From Typha latifolia (lineage: Eukaryota > Streptophyta > Magnoliopsida > Poales > Typhaceae), in contig CM034101.1 of assembly GCA_019914945.1 (NCBI GenBank), positions 12,039,188-12,103,187 of the forward strand: a stretch of 64,000 nt of DNA. Direction: 5' to 3'. The notes below the pieces were generated by a model. It had not been told where the DNA came from. It ran no database searches and was given only the letters and a program-made list of their open reading frames with translations. A program made the translations under genes and the position numbers. Numbering within the stretch: position 1 is the first letter of the stretch; every line of letters begins with the position of its first letter. This document shows, in pieces, positions 11,521 to 23,300 of this stretch.

Positions 11521-12903
11521 ATGCCTCCCAACCCCACCATCGTCACCCTCAACGTCGGCGGCCAGCTATTCCAAACCACACCCGAAACCCTATCTCAAGC
11601 TGGACCCGACTCCCTCCTCTCCTCTCTCTCCCTCTCCTCCTCCCCCTTCTTCCTCGACCGCGACCCGAAGCTCTTCTCCGTCCTCCTCTCCTTCCTCCGC
11701 CTCGGCCGCCTCCCTTCCCTTCCTTCCTCCATCTCCCTCGATGACGTCTTATCTGAAGCCGATTTCTATTCCCTCTCCCCCCTCCTTCTCTCCTCCTTCT
11801 CCAATCCTGACCTCTTCGATCCTTTCACCCTTCTCCCCTCCCTCTCCCTCCCTCTCCCCGGCCGCGATCCCGTCACCGCCCTCTCCGCCTCGACTGCCGG
11901 CATCGTCTCCGCCCATGGCGGTAAGCTTACCGCCTTCGATCCTTTCCTCCGTCGCCGAGCCACCGTGCTCACCCCCTTCCCCGCTATCGACTCCCTCCTC
12001 TCCCTCTCCCCCTCCCTCGCCGCTGCCGGCGCAGTCGACTTTGCGGGCCTCCATCTCGTCCCTCTCCACCGTCACCGAATCCCGTCCCCGCCGCGCGTCC
12101 TCCACTGGTCCCCTCACCCCTCCGCAGCCAACTCCGGCAACGTCTTGTCCATCGCCGCCTCCCCTGACCTCCTTTTTGCTAGCTTCGAGTCCTCCCGCCG
12201 CAACGCCAGTGCCATCGTCGCTTTCGATCTCGAGACATTCGAGCCCCTCTCCGAATTCGCTCGGATGGAAGTCTTCGGCGCCGAGATCGACGCCGCGATC
12301 CCCTCCTCGAAGCTGGATTGGATCCCCTCCTCTAGCCTCTTGCTCTCCGCCGGTTCGCACGCGGGGCCCAGTGGGTTATCCGGCAGCGTCAGACTGTGGG
12401 ATGTGAGGACAAAGAACGCAGTTTGGGAGTTGAAGGAGAAGAACGATTGCTTCTCTGATATCGCCGCATCAGACGCCTTATCTGCGGTGTTCAAGGTCGG
12501 GGTGAACTCCGGGGAGGTGTTCATGGTGGATTTGAGGAAACTGGGCGCGGAGGAGGAGCCGTGGACTTGCATCGGAAAAGGGAGGAAGGCGGCAATAGGA
12601 AACGGCGGGAAGAAGGAAGGGAGCGGATGCCGGATCAGGTGCGGCGGGCGGCAGGTGTTTGTGAGCCGGGGAGGGGATGTGGAGATGTGGACGGAGGTGG
12701 CAATGGGGGAGGCGGCTGCGGTGGAGAAGAGGAGGGCGGCGGATTGGGCGTTGGAGGAGAGGGTGATGAGGAATAATTGGATGGGGAGGGAGAAGGATCG
12801 GGGAGGGAAGAAGATCACACAGTTGACTCTTGGGGGGAATAGGATGGTGGTGGCCAGGAAGGATGAGATGTGTGTGGAAGTCTGGGAGAGCTCAAGGAGG
12901 TGA
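11521..12903 (+). CDS. BTB/POZ (KCTD-type) protein with WD40/YVTN-like repeats
   Basis: This intronless gene encodes about 460 residues. The N terminus (residues about 6-100) is a KCTD/T1-type BTB domain: TIVTLNVGGQLFQTTPETL, then FFLDRDPKLFSVLLSFLRLGRLP. The rest resembles a WD40/YVTN-like propeller, with GSVRLWDVRTKNAVWEL near residue 287, GEVFMVDLRKL near 333, a WD-like GDVEMWTEV near 386 and CVEVWE at the C terminus. This is the layout of the Arabidopsis At5g41330/At2g24240 group. BTB proteins of this type commonly act as oligomerising or Cullin-3 adaptor subunits; a substrate is not known from sequence. I chose the ATG at 11521 because the BTB fold starts directly after it. An in-frame ATG at 11317 would add 68 low-complexity residues (KSKSKSKSK) encoded by the leader's CTAAAT repeats. 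The coding strand is very pyrimidine-rich in the first half and purine-rich in the second. Confidence 0.9.
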   Translation: MPPNPTIVTLNVGGQLFQTTPETLSQAGPDSLLSSLSLSSSPFFLDRDPKLFSVLLSFLRLGRLPSLPSSISLDDVLSEADFYSLSPLLLSSFSNPDLFDPFTLLPSLSLPLPGRDPVTALSASTAGIVSAHGGKLTAFDPFLRRRATVLTPFPAIDSLLSLSPSLAAAGAVDFAGLHLVPLHRHRIPSPPRVLHWSPHPSAANSGNVLSIAASPDLLFASFESSRRNASAIVAFDLETFEPLSEFARMEVFGAEIDAAIPSSKLDWIPSSSLLLSAGSHAGPSGLSGSVRLWDVRTKNAVWELKEKNDCFSDIAASDALSAVFKVGVNSGEVFMVDLRKLGAEEEPWTCIGKGRKAAIGNGGKKEGSGCRIRCGGRQVFVSRGGDVEMWTEVAMGEAAAVEKRRAADWALEERVMRNNWMGREKDRGGKKITQLTLGGNRMVVARKDEMCVEVWESSRR

Positions 12904-13100
12904 TGAGGTAAAAGAACTTCTTCTTCTTCTTCTTCTTCTTCTTTGTAGGTGATGTTGTGAACTTGATTTATATGTGAATATATGGGAAATCCATCCTTGG
13001 TTTTGTTTAGATAATGATTTGTTTCCTTCTTTCTATGTGATTTCTGGGTGCTTATTAATAAGATGGTTTCCTTTGTGCCACTACTAATACTGGATGCAAC
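12904..13100 (+). other. 3' UTR of the BTB gene with (TTC)n repeat
   Basis: Directly after the TGA is a TTC/CTT trinucleotide run (about 12917-12942), then AT-rich sequence. TTATTAATAAGATG near 13052-13065 is a plausible plant polyadenylation region. The end of the transcript is inferred, not seen. Confidence 0.4.
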
Positions 13101-13619
13101 TCTTGTGCTTGCTGAAGGTACATTTAATTGAATGTCTGAAGTAATTGCAGGCAAATTGTGGCCTAAATATCTATTAAGTGTGATGGCATTGATAGCAAAT
13201 TAGTACAGGGTGAGTTCTTCATGGTGCCAAGTTCTCTTGACAACAAGTCTATTTTGTTATGGTAGAGGAAATTTTTGTTCCTGGATAAGAAGTTCAAGAT
13301 GAATTTGGCTTAAATTCAACATTGCCATGAGGTTGTAAGTCGATTTACTCGAAACCTTTTTGGAAGGAGGTTGAGTTTAGTCAGATGGAAGGGAGAACTC
13401 TCTGGCGGCGAGTTTGTTATTAGAGAATATCATAGTCAGTCTCATAAATCATAATGTGATTGAAGAACATACTTGTGTTAATTGCAAACAACAGATTACT
13501 GCAATCATGTTCTTCGAAAACAGGCTTGTTATGCGCCATAAAAAAATGTAAACTTGAGAAGGGTTTTGTACCAAAAAAGAGCTTTTCACATTATTTTTGT
13601 CCAAATTTATTACTGTTCT

Positions 13620-14330
13620 ACTATTTTTGTTTATGATTTAGAAAAATAAAATAGTTTCTGGCTGGTGCATTCGAACGCAAATAGTTTGATTCACGTTCGC
13701 ACATATAGAAAATAGGTTTTGGCCATTCGAACGCAATTGAGATGCATTCAACATGCGACGAGTAAGTTGAGTCGTAATAAGATTTGTTTATGATTTTTGG
13801 ATGATTGGCTAGTCTCTAAATATGTAGAAAAGTAGCTTTTTTGGATTATTGATCATTGCAACTTGTTCTCATTTATGCTTGAACTATCTTCTCTCTCCTC
13901 CTTTCTCCCTCTTGAAATTCATCCCGAGCTTTCGTCTTCAGTCGAGGTTAATCCTCCGTCGCTTTTCCCTTTTCCCTCTAGTGACCAACCTCATAATTTA
14001 AAATACTAATCTATCCACCGTAACATAATCATCTCCCATAATGCTAACTACATATTTCACGTCCATCTTGCTACCTCCTAATCTTTGGTTATTATTTTCT
14101 ATATAATTTTTGATTTACTCATTCGATCGCTGAGATTCTGATTGCATTGGATTCCTAACTCTTAGAGGAACAACATATCCGAATAACAGATTGATCAAAC
14201 AGTTGGATTGATTCTAGTTACCTCTGCAAATTTCGTGCTGAATTATGTTCAAATTATAAAATCGGATAGAAAATCATCTTCACCCAAAAGCGACTATAAT
14301 ATTAAACTACTATACTTTTAACTAATTAGG
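13620..14330. repeat. Dispersed repeat, first copy (related to 52180-52830)
   Basis: This shares long runs with 52180-52830 in the same orientation: GGATGATTGGCTAGTCTC versus GGATGATTGGTTAGCCTC, the CATCCCGAGCT/CAACCCGAGCT pair, TTAGAGGAACAACAT versus CTAGAGGAACAATAT, and GTTGGATTGATTCT versus GTTGGATCAATTCT. Palindromic ATTCGAACGCAA/TTGCGTTCGAAT-like words occur at 13670-13740 in this copy only. No coding capacity; family not identified. Confidence 0.6.
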
Positions 14331-16380
14331 CAGCCACTTAGATTTGTGTAAGTAAATTGCTCATGCAGAAAGTAGAAAGCTTGTTTATAAAGTGGCTCTC
14401 TCAATCATGACTTCTATTAATATTAGATAATAAATCGTTTACACAAAAGAAAAAATGACTGTTTTAAGCTATATTGCTACATGGACAGCGATTTACCTCA
14501 CTAATACAACACTTGTATTGCTTACATTGGCAACAACTATAATACATGACAACTATTATATATATGTATATATAGTGACTTATGAGCTCATGATGTTAGA
14601 TACTAAGAAATCATGCTTTAATTAAGTGACTAATATGTTCAAGCGCACAAGCTTTATTGACGTGAGATCATAGTCATCTTTCAAGTGAGATTGTCCTAGT
14701 TGTCAAAGAAAACTCACTCCAAACTAGGGAGAAACATTAATTAATCTGTTCCAATATAAGAGGCATGTTGGAAAAATAAGGTACAATTGACCCCCCCCCT
14801 CGATTATTTCTGAAATTTATGTCAAGGGCCTTAATCATGAATTCCTCTTCTTCTCATTGTGTCTCTAATAAATCCTAATCTAAAATGTAAAGTGTGAGGG
14901 TTTATTTAGATTGGTGTTTGATTTTTAAAATTTAAATGCATTTCCATAAAACTATATGCTTAATGAACAATATATTAAGAAATTTTAGATTAGACACTCT
15001 TATAGATCAATAGATGCATCAGAAGTTCAAAACTAGTACTAACAATTAAGATGCATATAATTAGGTGAAGAATATAGTTTTGATATTTACTCGCATTATT
15101 GTGCGAATAGAGTTTTATGATGATGATAATTAAAATGAGTCTTGGAGCCTCATTAGCTCGGTTCAAAATTAATTACGAGCTTAGATCACATATCCAAGCT
15201 CGACATACTTTTTTTTTTTTTCTCAAAAGAAACTTATTTTTGATCCTATTTCAATTGAGCCAAACTCAAGCATAAACGAGCTGCTTGAGATGTTGACAAG
15301 CAAATATATCTTCAAGTCAAGTCTAATTCATATATATGGATAGGGAGAAAGAATTAGGATAATTCAAACTTAATTATTAATAACAGCATCCAGTAAGCTG
15401 ACATTAACTAATTTATTCAAAGCCAACAAAGAGTAGAAGAAGACACACTACTAATTGCAAAACACCCTGAGATTTAACTTCCCTTGATCATCGCCCACCA
15501 AACCACCTTCAAATCAAACCAAAGGAAGCTACAAATGCCAAAGGATCCAAAGTTGCCCTATCAAATCGATGTTTAGAGAGAAAGAATAAGAACCTCTTTA
15601 ATTACCTCTCTTTGCCTCACATGCTATAATCTCCCATCCCATCCCATGCAAACAATGTCGTGTCGATCGAAAGCAATAAGAAAACTCCACCATCTTGCTT
15701 CGTTGCATGCAGCATCCACACCACCATGACCACCTCTCCCTCCTCCTCTGAAACAAAGAGAGGTGGCATGGGCTGCCCACGTCTCACATCGATGGTGCTA
15801 GAAAGGAACTCCTCCGTTTACGTGGGATCACGAGGAGGGGAGGAGATTGAGAAGCTCATTGGGTGGGGTTTTTATTAGTATCGTTGGTGGCTCTTTGAGT
15901 TGGCAACTTTTCGTAGTGTTGTCATCAAGAGAGAGAGAGAGAGAGATTAGGGAGATGGTATCTTCCAAGGATATGCGGCGAGCACCGCCACTTTCATGGC
16001 ACCACCTTTCACTCACTCCTTTTACCCCCTACCCCCCCCCCCCCCACATATGTCGCTGTCTTTGTTTTTGTTTGGCATCTTTTCAAATCCAAAGTAGGGT
16101 TCTGATGGGATGCTCTCGGCTTTTGGGCTTATTATTTATTATTTGGGAATTTGATACTTTACACCCTGTCTATTTAACCTAACAAGTATGAAGTATCTGG
16201 AAAAAAAATATAAAATAAATGGAGAATCGGTCCCTCAATAGTCAATATATAGGAAATTGAATATAAATTGTAATTTTATTTTACAAGCTATTTTACAATC
16301 CTTGGCCAAAAAATAATGAAATTTAATTTATGTATAATTAGCATCGTAAACGGACATTTTATATCAAAACTTTTTTTTTC
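14331..16380. other. Intergenic, no supported gene
   Basis: This stretch includes a short poly-C run (about 14793-14802), an AT-rich zone, a GA-rich run (about 15928-15946) and a longer poly-C run (about 16031-16046). The 15480-16180 part is less AT-rich than its surroundings and has several open frames of 60-111 codons on both strands, but these are low-complexity (Arg-Glu and Pro-rich) and unrelated to any family I know. It may be a former promoter or UTR or an undetected non-coding transcript. Confidence 0.4.
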
Positions 16381-16390
16381 ACCATAAATA

Positions 16391-16873
16391 TATAGACTAG
16401 ATCATTGGGCTCGACTAGCCTAGGTCCGGCCCGAATCCGCCAATTTTAATTGGGCAAAGTCTAGTCTGTCTCGAACTTGAAATGGTAATGGGCGGCTTGC
16501 CTAGCCTAGCCCGAAAGCTTGAGCCGCTATGCCCGCTCATTCCTATGGTTTTTGTAATTCCACATCGAATATTTGATTTATTAGATATAATTATATAACT
16601 ATATTTCTATAAAAGATAACTATTTTATAAAATATTTTCATAGGAAGCGTACTATATTTGGTCCATTACGATATGATATTTTTTATGACACAACCTTTTA
16701 CATTTAGCCCGTTCCCAATATTTCACAGGCTAGTGGGCGGGAACAACCTATATAGTATTATTCTAGCTTGACTCAAAACCTAGCCCAACCCGACTAATAG
16801 GCAGTCGAGTTGCGAACAAATGTTTTAAGCCTAATCAACCCAAAAAGCTCGATCCGCCTGATCATCACCTCTA
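16391..16873. repeat. Decayed CGGGCT-rich inverted-repeat element
   Basis: GGGCTCGACTAGCC / GGTCCGGCCCGAATCC-like words on the left and, inverted, CCCGACT..GAGTTGCG and GATCCGCCTGATCATCACC on the right suggest a non-autonomous DNA transposon ending near CACCTCTA. I found no matching 8-bp duplication. Boundaries are approximate. Confidence 0.4.
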
Positions 16874-17092
16874 TAAACATATTCTAAAGTGTTGGGTTTA
16901 ATAATTAATAATGATGAGGGTAAACTAGTCATGCGCCTAAATGTTTTATCCCAACCAAAAACTAAAATAAAGATATTCATAATAAGGAAATTTATTTTAG
17001 TTTTCTTGCCTTCACAAGAAGCTCAAAAGGGGAAATCTTAAGAAGAAAGGGTACCATAGTCCTATTAATTTCTTAGCAAAGGAACAGTAGAT

Positions 17093-17852
17093 AGGAGTGA
17101 AAATGGATCGGATAATGCTCAATTTATATTTGAGTTCATATTTTTAGTACGGATATCGATTCGGATACAGATATTGGATGGAACAAAATTTTAAATCATA
17201 TCCTAACTAAATAGATACAGATAATTTTTGAATAGATGATTAGATCTTAAATTGATACAATCAAATTCTATATGAATTATAACTTTTTTTTTGACATAAT
17301 TAACACAAAATATTAAGAATTTTAATTTTTTAATGTCAAATACATATAAAGTTAGTGAAATCAATTTCTATAAACAACGTAAAACACATGATTAGTAACA
17401 ATGTAAGTATTTACCATCTAAATAAACAAAATAAAAACTAGCCTCCTCCCCACATGGAAATGAAAGGAGGATCTTCCATTTTGTCTAGGAGTATCCCAGA
17501 AGGTCATCTTCTGTCCCACACCTGGATCACTAACATGCCCACTCCAGATCATCAACTCCAAGGACATTGTTTCATCTCTCTCGGACTTTACCTCCACCCT
17601 ATCACTGTTCTCCCTTGGGACTAATATGCAGGTAGATGGATATCTAATATCTATATTTGTATTCGAAAAATTATACTCAATTTATATTCGTATCAATACC
17701 TAATTTCTTTTCGAAAAAAAAAACTTACCCGCATCAGAATTCATATCCAATTTTTTTTTAAAAAATTCTACCGATATCTAAATATGTATTCGAGTTGGGT
17801 AAGAAAATTTTTACCCAGTCCAGATCGGACAACGGGTTCGTTTTCACCTTTA
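17093..17852. mobile_element. Decayed hAT-type element, TAGGAGTGAAAATGG family
   Basis: The left end TAGGAGTGAAAATGGATCGG and the right end (complement of TAAAGGTGAAAACGAACCCG) match the ends of the 1032-2882 element. The subterminal zones carry the same GGATA/CGGAT-type words. The flanking 8 bases (acagtaga and gttcgaag) do not match, so the duplication has decayed or a boundary is off. A higher-complexity core at 17440-17640 may be captured sequence. Confidence 0.55.
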
Positions 17853-18245
17853 GTTCGAAGACCACCTGTTCGTCAACTGTAGCTACATCGAACTGATTGC
17901 TACATCATTCACCACGCGTCTCTTTATGCTTTCTTGGTTTCCCTCTTGGAATGATTACTAGAAGTCTTGAAGGCCAAATAATAGAGTTTTTAACCAAATT
18001 AGCCCACTCCCAAACTTTATTGATTAAAATGGACTACACACCTCTATGCCGTCAATTTTAAAGTTCGGCGAATCTTTTTTTTTTTTTCTTTAGTAGATGA
18101 TTGCGAGTTATGCAGCACGAGCAAGCCGATCTCCCATTAGCAGTTTCCACACGACACCATTCTTTATAGATTTTTTGTTTTCGGTTCATCAAACAGGATG
18201 GAAGTTCATCCTATAATCACGTTGATGCTATGTCGACAATAATAC

Positions 18246-18470
18246 TTGTTTTATTCCCTGCTTCATTCCATAGAGCTTATTTCATCAAAGAACGTTGGAA
18301 AAGCGAAGACAACGGCTTTAAAGCTGCATGCATCCCTTTCTTCTGGTGCTTGCTGCCTTGCAGCTGAAACCTGTCTGCTTGAAGATGGACTTGAAAAGCC
18401 AACTATAGACGCTTTACGACCTATCATTCCGGATAATGTCGTGTATCCGCTGTATTATCACCACCAATAG
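18246..18470 (+). other. Coding-like segment, unrecognised
   Basis: A 74-codon frame of balanced composition (NVGKAKTTALKLHASL at about codons 16-31, then a Cys-rich ACCLAAETCL and a hydrophobic C terminus) stands out from the AT-rich repeats around it. A CATTCCATAG acceptor-like sequence precedes it at about 18263-18273. It could be the last exon of a decayed or unrecognised gene, or a gene fragment. I do not recognise a family. Confidence 0.25.
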
Positions 18471-18472
18471 AG

Positions 18473-19820
18473 CTGCTTGTTGGGCTTGCCTAGGCACGGC
18501 TTGAACCCGTCCGGTTTTAATCAGGCTAAGGTGATCCATTGTTTGGGTTCGGCCCAACCTAATCCAAGATGATTATGGGCATCATAGGCTAAACTTTTGC
18601 CTACTCAGCTCAGCTCAAAAGCTCGACCAGTTATACTTGCCTATTCTAATAATCTTATAGGCTCGCATCAAATATTTAGTAAATTAAATACCATATATAA
18701 ATATGTTCTAATGAAATCTAACTAACTTTTCACGAAGACCTATTATAGTTGGCCTAAACGATCCATTATGCCTGGCTTGAGCTCGATATCTCACATGGCT
18801 AGTGAGCAATAATGAGCTGTAATATTCTATTCCGACCTACCCTCCCAGGTGATTAGTGAGTTGGTTTATGAACAAATCCTTAAGCAGTTTCTAGACCAAA
18901 GAGAACTTATCCACAATTCATCTTACAAGTAAAAACACTAGTTAGTTCAGCACTGATGACATAGATGTCCCTTTTGGTAGTAAATTTGGAGGCCCATTAA
19001 AGTAAATAAAGTTTGGGGGAGGTCTAGTTTAGTCAAAAGTTCTAAAAATATAATACTAAAGAATCAAGCTTTATTAATAAATAAACCTTTAATTGTATTA
19101 GTAAAAAAAATATTTCACCAAAAATAGTCTCCAAACTAACATGATTCACATCAACTTGATTAGGGAACATGCTGGATGGGTGGTCATCCGCATTCAGCAA
19201 GTGCACGTTTTAGTAGAAGAGCGTACTCAAATCATCTGGTAAACAAATATAGAAAAAGAGAGAAGGAAGACAGAAAAGTAGGCGGTGGTGGTGGGCGAAT
19301 GGGCAGAGGAGGTGGTGGCAGTCATGTTGGTGGTGGGAGGAGGCAGTGTAGAGGTAATCATTAGCCGAACTGAGCAGAACCAGCTTAAATATTTGTTCAT
19401 AGCCTAATCCATCTATCACTCGACCAGAATAAAAAACAAGCTTAGGCCATGTTGCCTCTATTATTATCTCAGACTCCCGTAGTCTTAATAAAGACCAAGC
19501 AAGTTCAGACTGGGGCTTGGGTGGGTTGAGCTCAATGATCATGTCAAGGCAGCTCACCGCTGGAGTGGGTTGAGAAGGTGATAGTAGGTGAAAGAGGTGG
19601 CACTAGGCAAAGGTGGAGAAGGTTGAAGAAGGTGGTGAGTTGGATGGAGGTGGTGGTGGTAGGCAGAAGAAGAGGTGGAGAAGGCGGTGGGGTGGGTGGA
19701 GGAAGAGGTGGTGATGGTAGTTAGAGGAGAAGGGTAGTGATAGAAAAGGGAGAGGGAGGGAAAAGAGTGAGAAAGAAGAGGGGAAGACAAATTCCTACAC
19801 TTTCTATCCAAACACCCCAA
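18473..19820. repeat. Decayed repeat with GGTGG-rich tracts
   Basis: Segments at 18480-18900 and 19360-19560 carry GGGCTTG / GGCTTGA / CTCGACC words like those in the 16.4-kb element. Two GGTGGTGG/GAGGTGG-rich tracts (about 19280-19350 and 19620-19730) produce spurious Gly-rich or Ser/His/Pro-rich open frames. No clear ends or target duplication were found. Confidence 0.35.
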
Positions 19821-19829
19821 ACAATGTCA

Positions 19830-20115
19830 GAAAATTAAGCTTACATAAACTGAAGGAATTACTGAATTTAGGAAAAGGAAAAGACAGTCGAATTTACAAT
19901 CACATTTTACATTTTTTTCAGAAACCTCGTAACAGAATGTACTGGATGCAATGAACAGTAAAAAAACATACATTTGTGTTGATAATGCACAAACTATGCA
20001 ACAATGTTATTGTACCTCTTTACACTCACACTGTACAATCATACAATATAATACACCGACTCAGTAATACGTACAAAGGGATTTTCTTATAGCTCCGGTC
20101 ATAATCTGAAATCAT
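19830..20115 (-). other. Probable 3' UTR of the SGR6-like gene
   Basis: This AT-rich DNA lies immediately downstream (lower coordinates) of the stop codon on the minus strand and has no repeat signature. The extent is a guess; no decisive polyadenylation signal was identified. Confidence 0.35.
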
Positions 20116-20370
20116 TCAACTTGTTATCTTCTGTCTCCCTGGAAGCTCTTCTTTTGATTTCATTGGAGCCTCCGCTGCTAGATTAGATTGGGATTTTGTA
20201 CCAAAATCCCAATCTAGGGAGTTTCTGGAAGAGTCGATTAGATCAAGTTGTGATGGTGACCATGTGATTGCCTTGAGGGTCTTTAGCAGAAGGCTCAAAG
20301 CAGAGGCGCATGCTGCTCGAACAATTGGATCTGGTGATTGACTCATTTTGCCCACTAACATGGCAAACAC
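20116..20370 (-). CDS. SGR6: SGR6-like terminal exon
   Basis: The exon encodes [20 protein letters not shown] then [17 protein letters not shown] and a polar, less conserved tail ending RQKITS and TGA. The last HEAT helix is followed by a charged low-complexity C terminus, as expected for the family. Confidence 0.93.
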   Translation of the reverse strand: MFAMLVGKMSQSPDPIVRAACASALSLLLKTLKAITWSPSQLDLIDSSRNSLDWDFGTKSQSNLAAEAPMKSKEELPGRQKITS

Positions 20371-23300
20371 CTGGAAATGAGACGCGCATCATATCTATAA
20401 TTTTCTCAGATAAACGAATAGATGCTGCAGTCTGATTATCCCAAAAACAAACATAGAAAGTAGAATCTGTGACTTTTCTTAAAGAAAAAGCAGGAACCTG
20501 TGACAAATAAGGAGCCAAGGAGCGTTGATCATCTAAAAGCGATAACATGCAACTTGAGAAGCAAATGGCATTTGCTTGTATGACTGGCCAAGGTGCATCA
20601 AATGCCTACAACAAAGGAAACATAAAGAATAATAATTTATATGCCAATTAATAATCAAACACAGTGCTCAAAATACACCTGGATTGCGGACTCAAGGTAG
20701 CTATCAACTCTAGAAGCCAAGAGTTGACACAGTTGCCTTGTTAGGTCCCTTATGAAATCCTCATAATCGCTCCTGGTGCATAATGAAGAGCTCGATTCAC
20801 ATTCTTAGACATTGTATAATCTACGTACTGGAAAAACTGGCAACTGTTGCATACCGGCAGTCAGAATTAAAATATTGTTTGTTGAAGAGGTAGGAAAAAC
20901 CATCCACATCCATCAAAAGAGCAAGTTGTCTAAATGTATTCTATATTAGAAGACACATTAGTTTCAAAATGGTCCGAATGTAGGGAAGATAAAGTGATGG
21001 CACATAAATATATGTTCCCATACCCGGCATGCTAAGCGAACACTAACATCATCATCATGAAGATGAAGAATCAGGCGGGGAAGGGTGATGTGTACCTGTT
21101 AATGGACAATATTAGGTGTTAGGGGCAGCATGCATTCAACACATTTGATCATATGCAACAAAAACAGACCAAAATTAAATTTGTAAGAGGTGAGGAGTAC
21201 AAATTTTCTGAGTTTAAAAGCAGTAGTGATCATCACTACTGTGATAGACAACTTAGAAGTCTCTGTAGAAGATGCAAGATAATTTTTTTACTGGCATTAC
21301 ACCTTGATGGCACATCAACTAACATTACAGACAGTTTTTGTGAGCCAAAGGTGTCACAATCGGTACAAAAACCAGGTTGGAAAGCAATCTAATATTGGTT
21401 ACCACTGTGCAATCAAATAACTAAAAAGATAATAAAGCCACATTCCATTACTGGGTCCAATTGTCAAGACTTTTGAGCATGAAAACAGTCAAAATTTGAG
21501 AAATAACTCCAGTCCTTGTGGTATTTAGTCTTAATTTTCAATTTTGCAGTTCTTCTGGAATAAAGGTTGGCTTTTATCATTTTGAACAGTAACAAAGTGG
21601 CTGAAGTAACAAAAATCTTTATATTATTATTTTAGGAGCTGTAAAGAGTCCTATTAGGGTTTTGTTTTGATTAAGCAAGATCCTGATTGTTTGAGGATCC
21701 TAGTTCTCTATACAGAGGGCTGAGTTAGCGGGCTCTACCGATGAATGCATGATTACTTGAGGAAAAACAGGCTTGAAAGCCAGGCTCAGTTTACTCTTTT
21801 CCTATTCTCTAGTTTTCTCTCTTCTATCTCCTCTTCATTTGCTATTTCATTGGTAATTTCCTTTCTAATTGAATCTACATACTCCCTTCATAGCCGTTTT
21901 CCTATTTCAACTAAAAACGAAATTTCTAAGTATCAAAGTTGTTGTCATAAATATGTTTTTGGTTGCTGACAGTATAATTTCGTCACAACAAAATATCCAA
22001 CCACTTTGTTTGATCTATAACGTAAGAACTTTTATAACTGGTTTTCCCATGCCTCAAGGCCTTCTTTCATTCCCATTATTTGCATTAGGAAAGAACGCAC
22101 CATTTTGGTCCATCATCTCACTGAAGGGTGTCTATACTTCGTCCAAAATCACACCTCTTTGGAAATTTGGAACTAACTTTATCCTGGGCAAATTAAGCAA
22201 GAAAGGGGGAATGGCCATATAATCTATAGTGCTGGATGGTACTGGTGGGTAGAGTTTTTGAGCTCATATAACCAGAAGCAACCTTTCAAAATTTTCTGTA
22301 GAAATGGAAAGAGACAAATGAGACAGACGATTACTTTTTGCAAGGACTAAGGAGCTGCTTTCAACTCTCATGCAAAAGTGAAAGTCCAATATCAACAAAA
22401 CTCAGGATACAGAAAGCAGTAGCATTTTGAAATTCAGGCAGAAGAATGGTACTAAAGTGCCGCCACAAAGGACCACTATTGTAGTTCAAGTAATGTAGTA
22501 CAAATGAAACAGCAACTCCTACTTTGTGCTCTTTGACTAGTTTTATCTTCACAAATAAGGCTATATTCTAAGAAATCCTTCCTGATAGACTCTATGTGTA
22601 CTTGAAGATTTAATGCAAAAATGTTGATATTTATAGCACATGCCTCTCATTATTTGCTCATCGCATGAAATCCTTCTATGGACATGAACATTTATTAAGC
22701 TCTCATCATTTGTTGGTTTTTCACTCAAACCTCAATAAGCAAGTTTTCTTATTGACTGCAGTTGAGTCAATTAACTTCCTTACCCTGCAACAGAATAACT
22801 ACAATTAATATCTACGTGATGGCCAATACCTTATATTTAGTTCTATACAGTAATCTAATAACCAGTCTGTCGACCAAATAGGAGCACAATCTTTGCTTAT
22901 ATCAACAAAGAAAATGGCCTTGGGCAGAATCTATTTGCTTCAGCCAAGTAAAACAAGGTGACATTTCTAAATTTGTTGGAAAATACTACGAAATATAGAA
23001 TCTACTCACATTAACAGAAGTAATTCTCATAAGTTTTTTCAAATAAATATCTTTTGACTTCAGTGAGTATATGTCCTTATATAGTATTTTATTAATACTG
23101 TGACAAGCAAGGATGGCCATGTCGGCCGGCATGGATGTGCTAGTTGGCACTTATTGTACCAATGCTTGGTCGGCATGTGACACAAGAGATGTCGACAGCA
23201 CCCCAAAAAAGCCAACTTAAAGGCTGTGAAATACCTTCTAGGTGCCTCCGGACAACCTTAGGAGACCCCTCGAGCTCTCCCGTGGCGGTTGGAGAAGGTT

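Noticed and set aside
11741..12406. 221-codon plus frame and 203-codon minus frame (11749-12360) overlapping the BTB gene
   Set aside because: Both are Ser/Pro- or Gly/Glu-rich low-complexity products of the pyrimidine-rich coding strand; only the third frame shows a BTB fold and WD-like repeats.
12114..13154. 346-codon minus-strand frame over the end of the BTB gene
   Set aside because: It spans the real coding region antisense plus the (TTC)n 3' UTR and has no domain; composition is a mirror of the sense strand.
15847..16182. 111-codon frame with a (RE)n run
   Set aside because: Built on a GA microsatellite and a poly-C run; no family resemblance.
17093..17852. Claim of a perfect target duplication for this element
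   Set aside because: The terminal repeats match the 1032-2882 element, but the flanking octamers acagtaga and gttcgaag differ; only the ends support the call.
19176..19820. Gly-rich plus frame and Ser/His/Pro-rich minus frame
   Set aside because: Explained by GGTGG/GAGGTGG simple tracts; no start context, domain or flanking gene structure.
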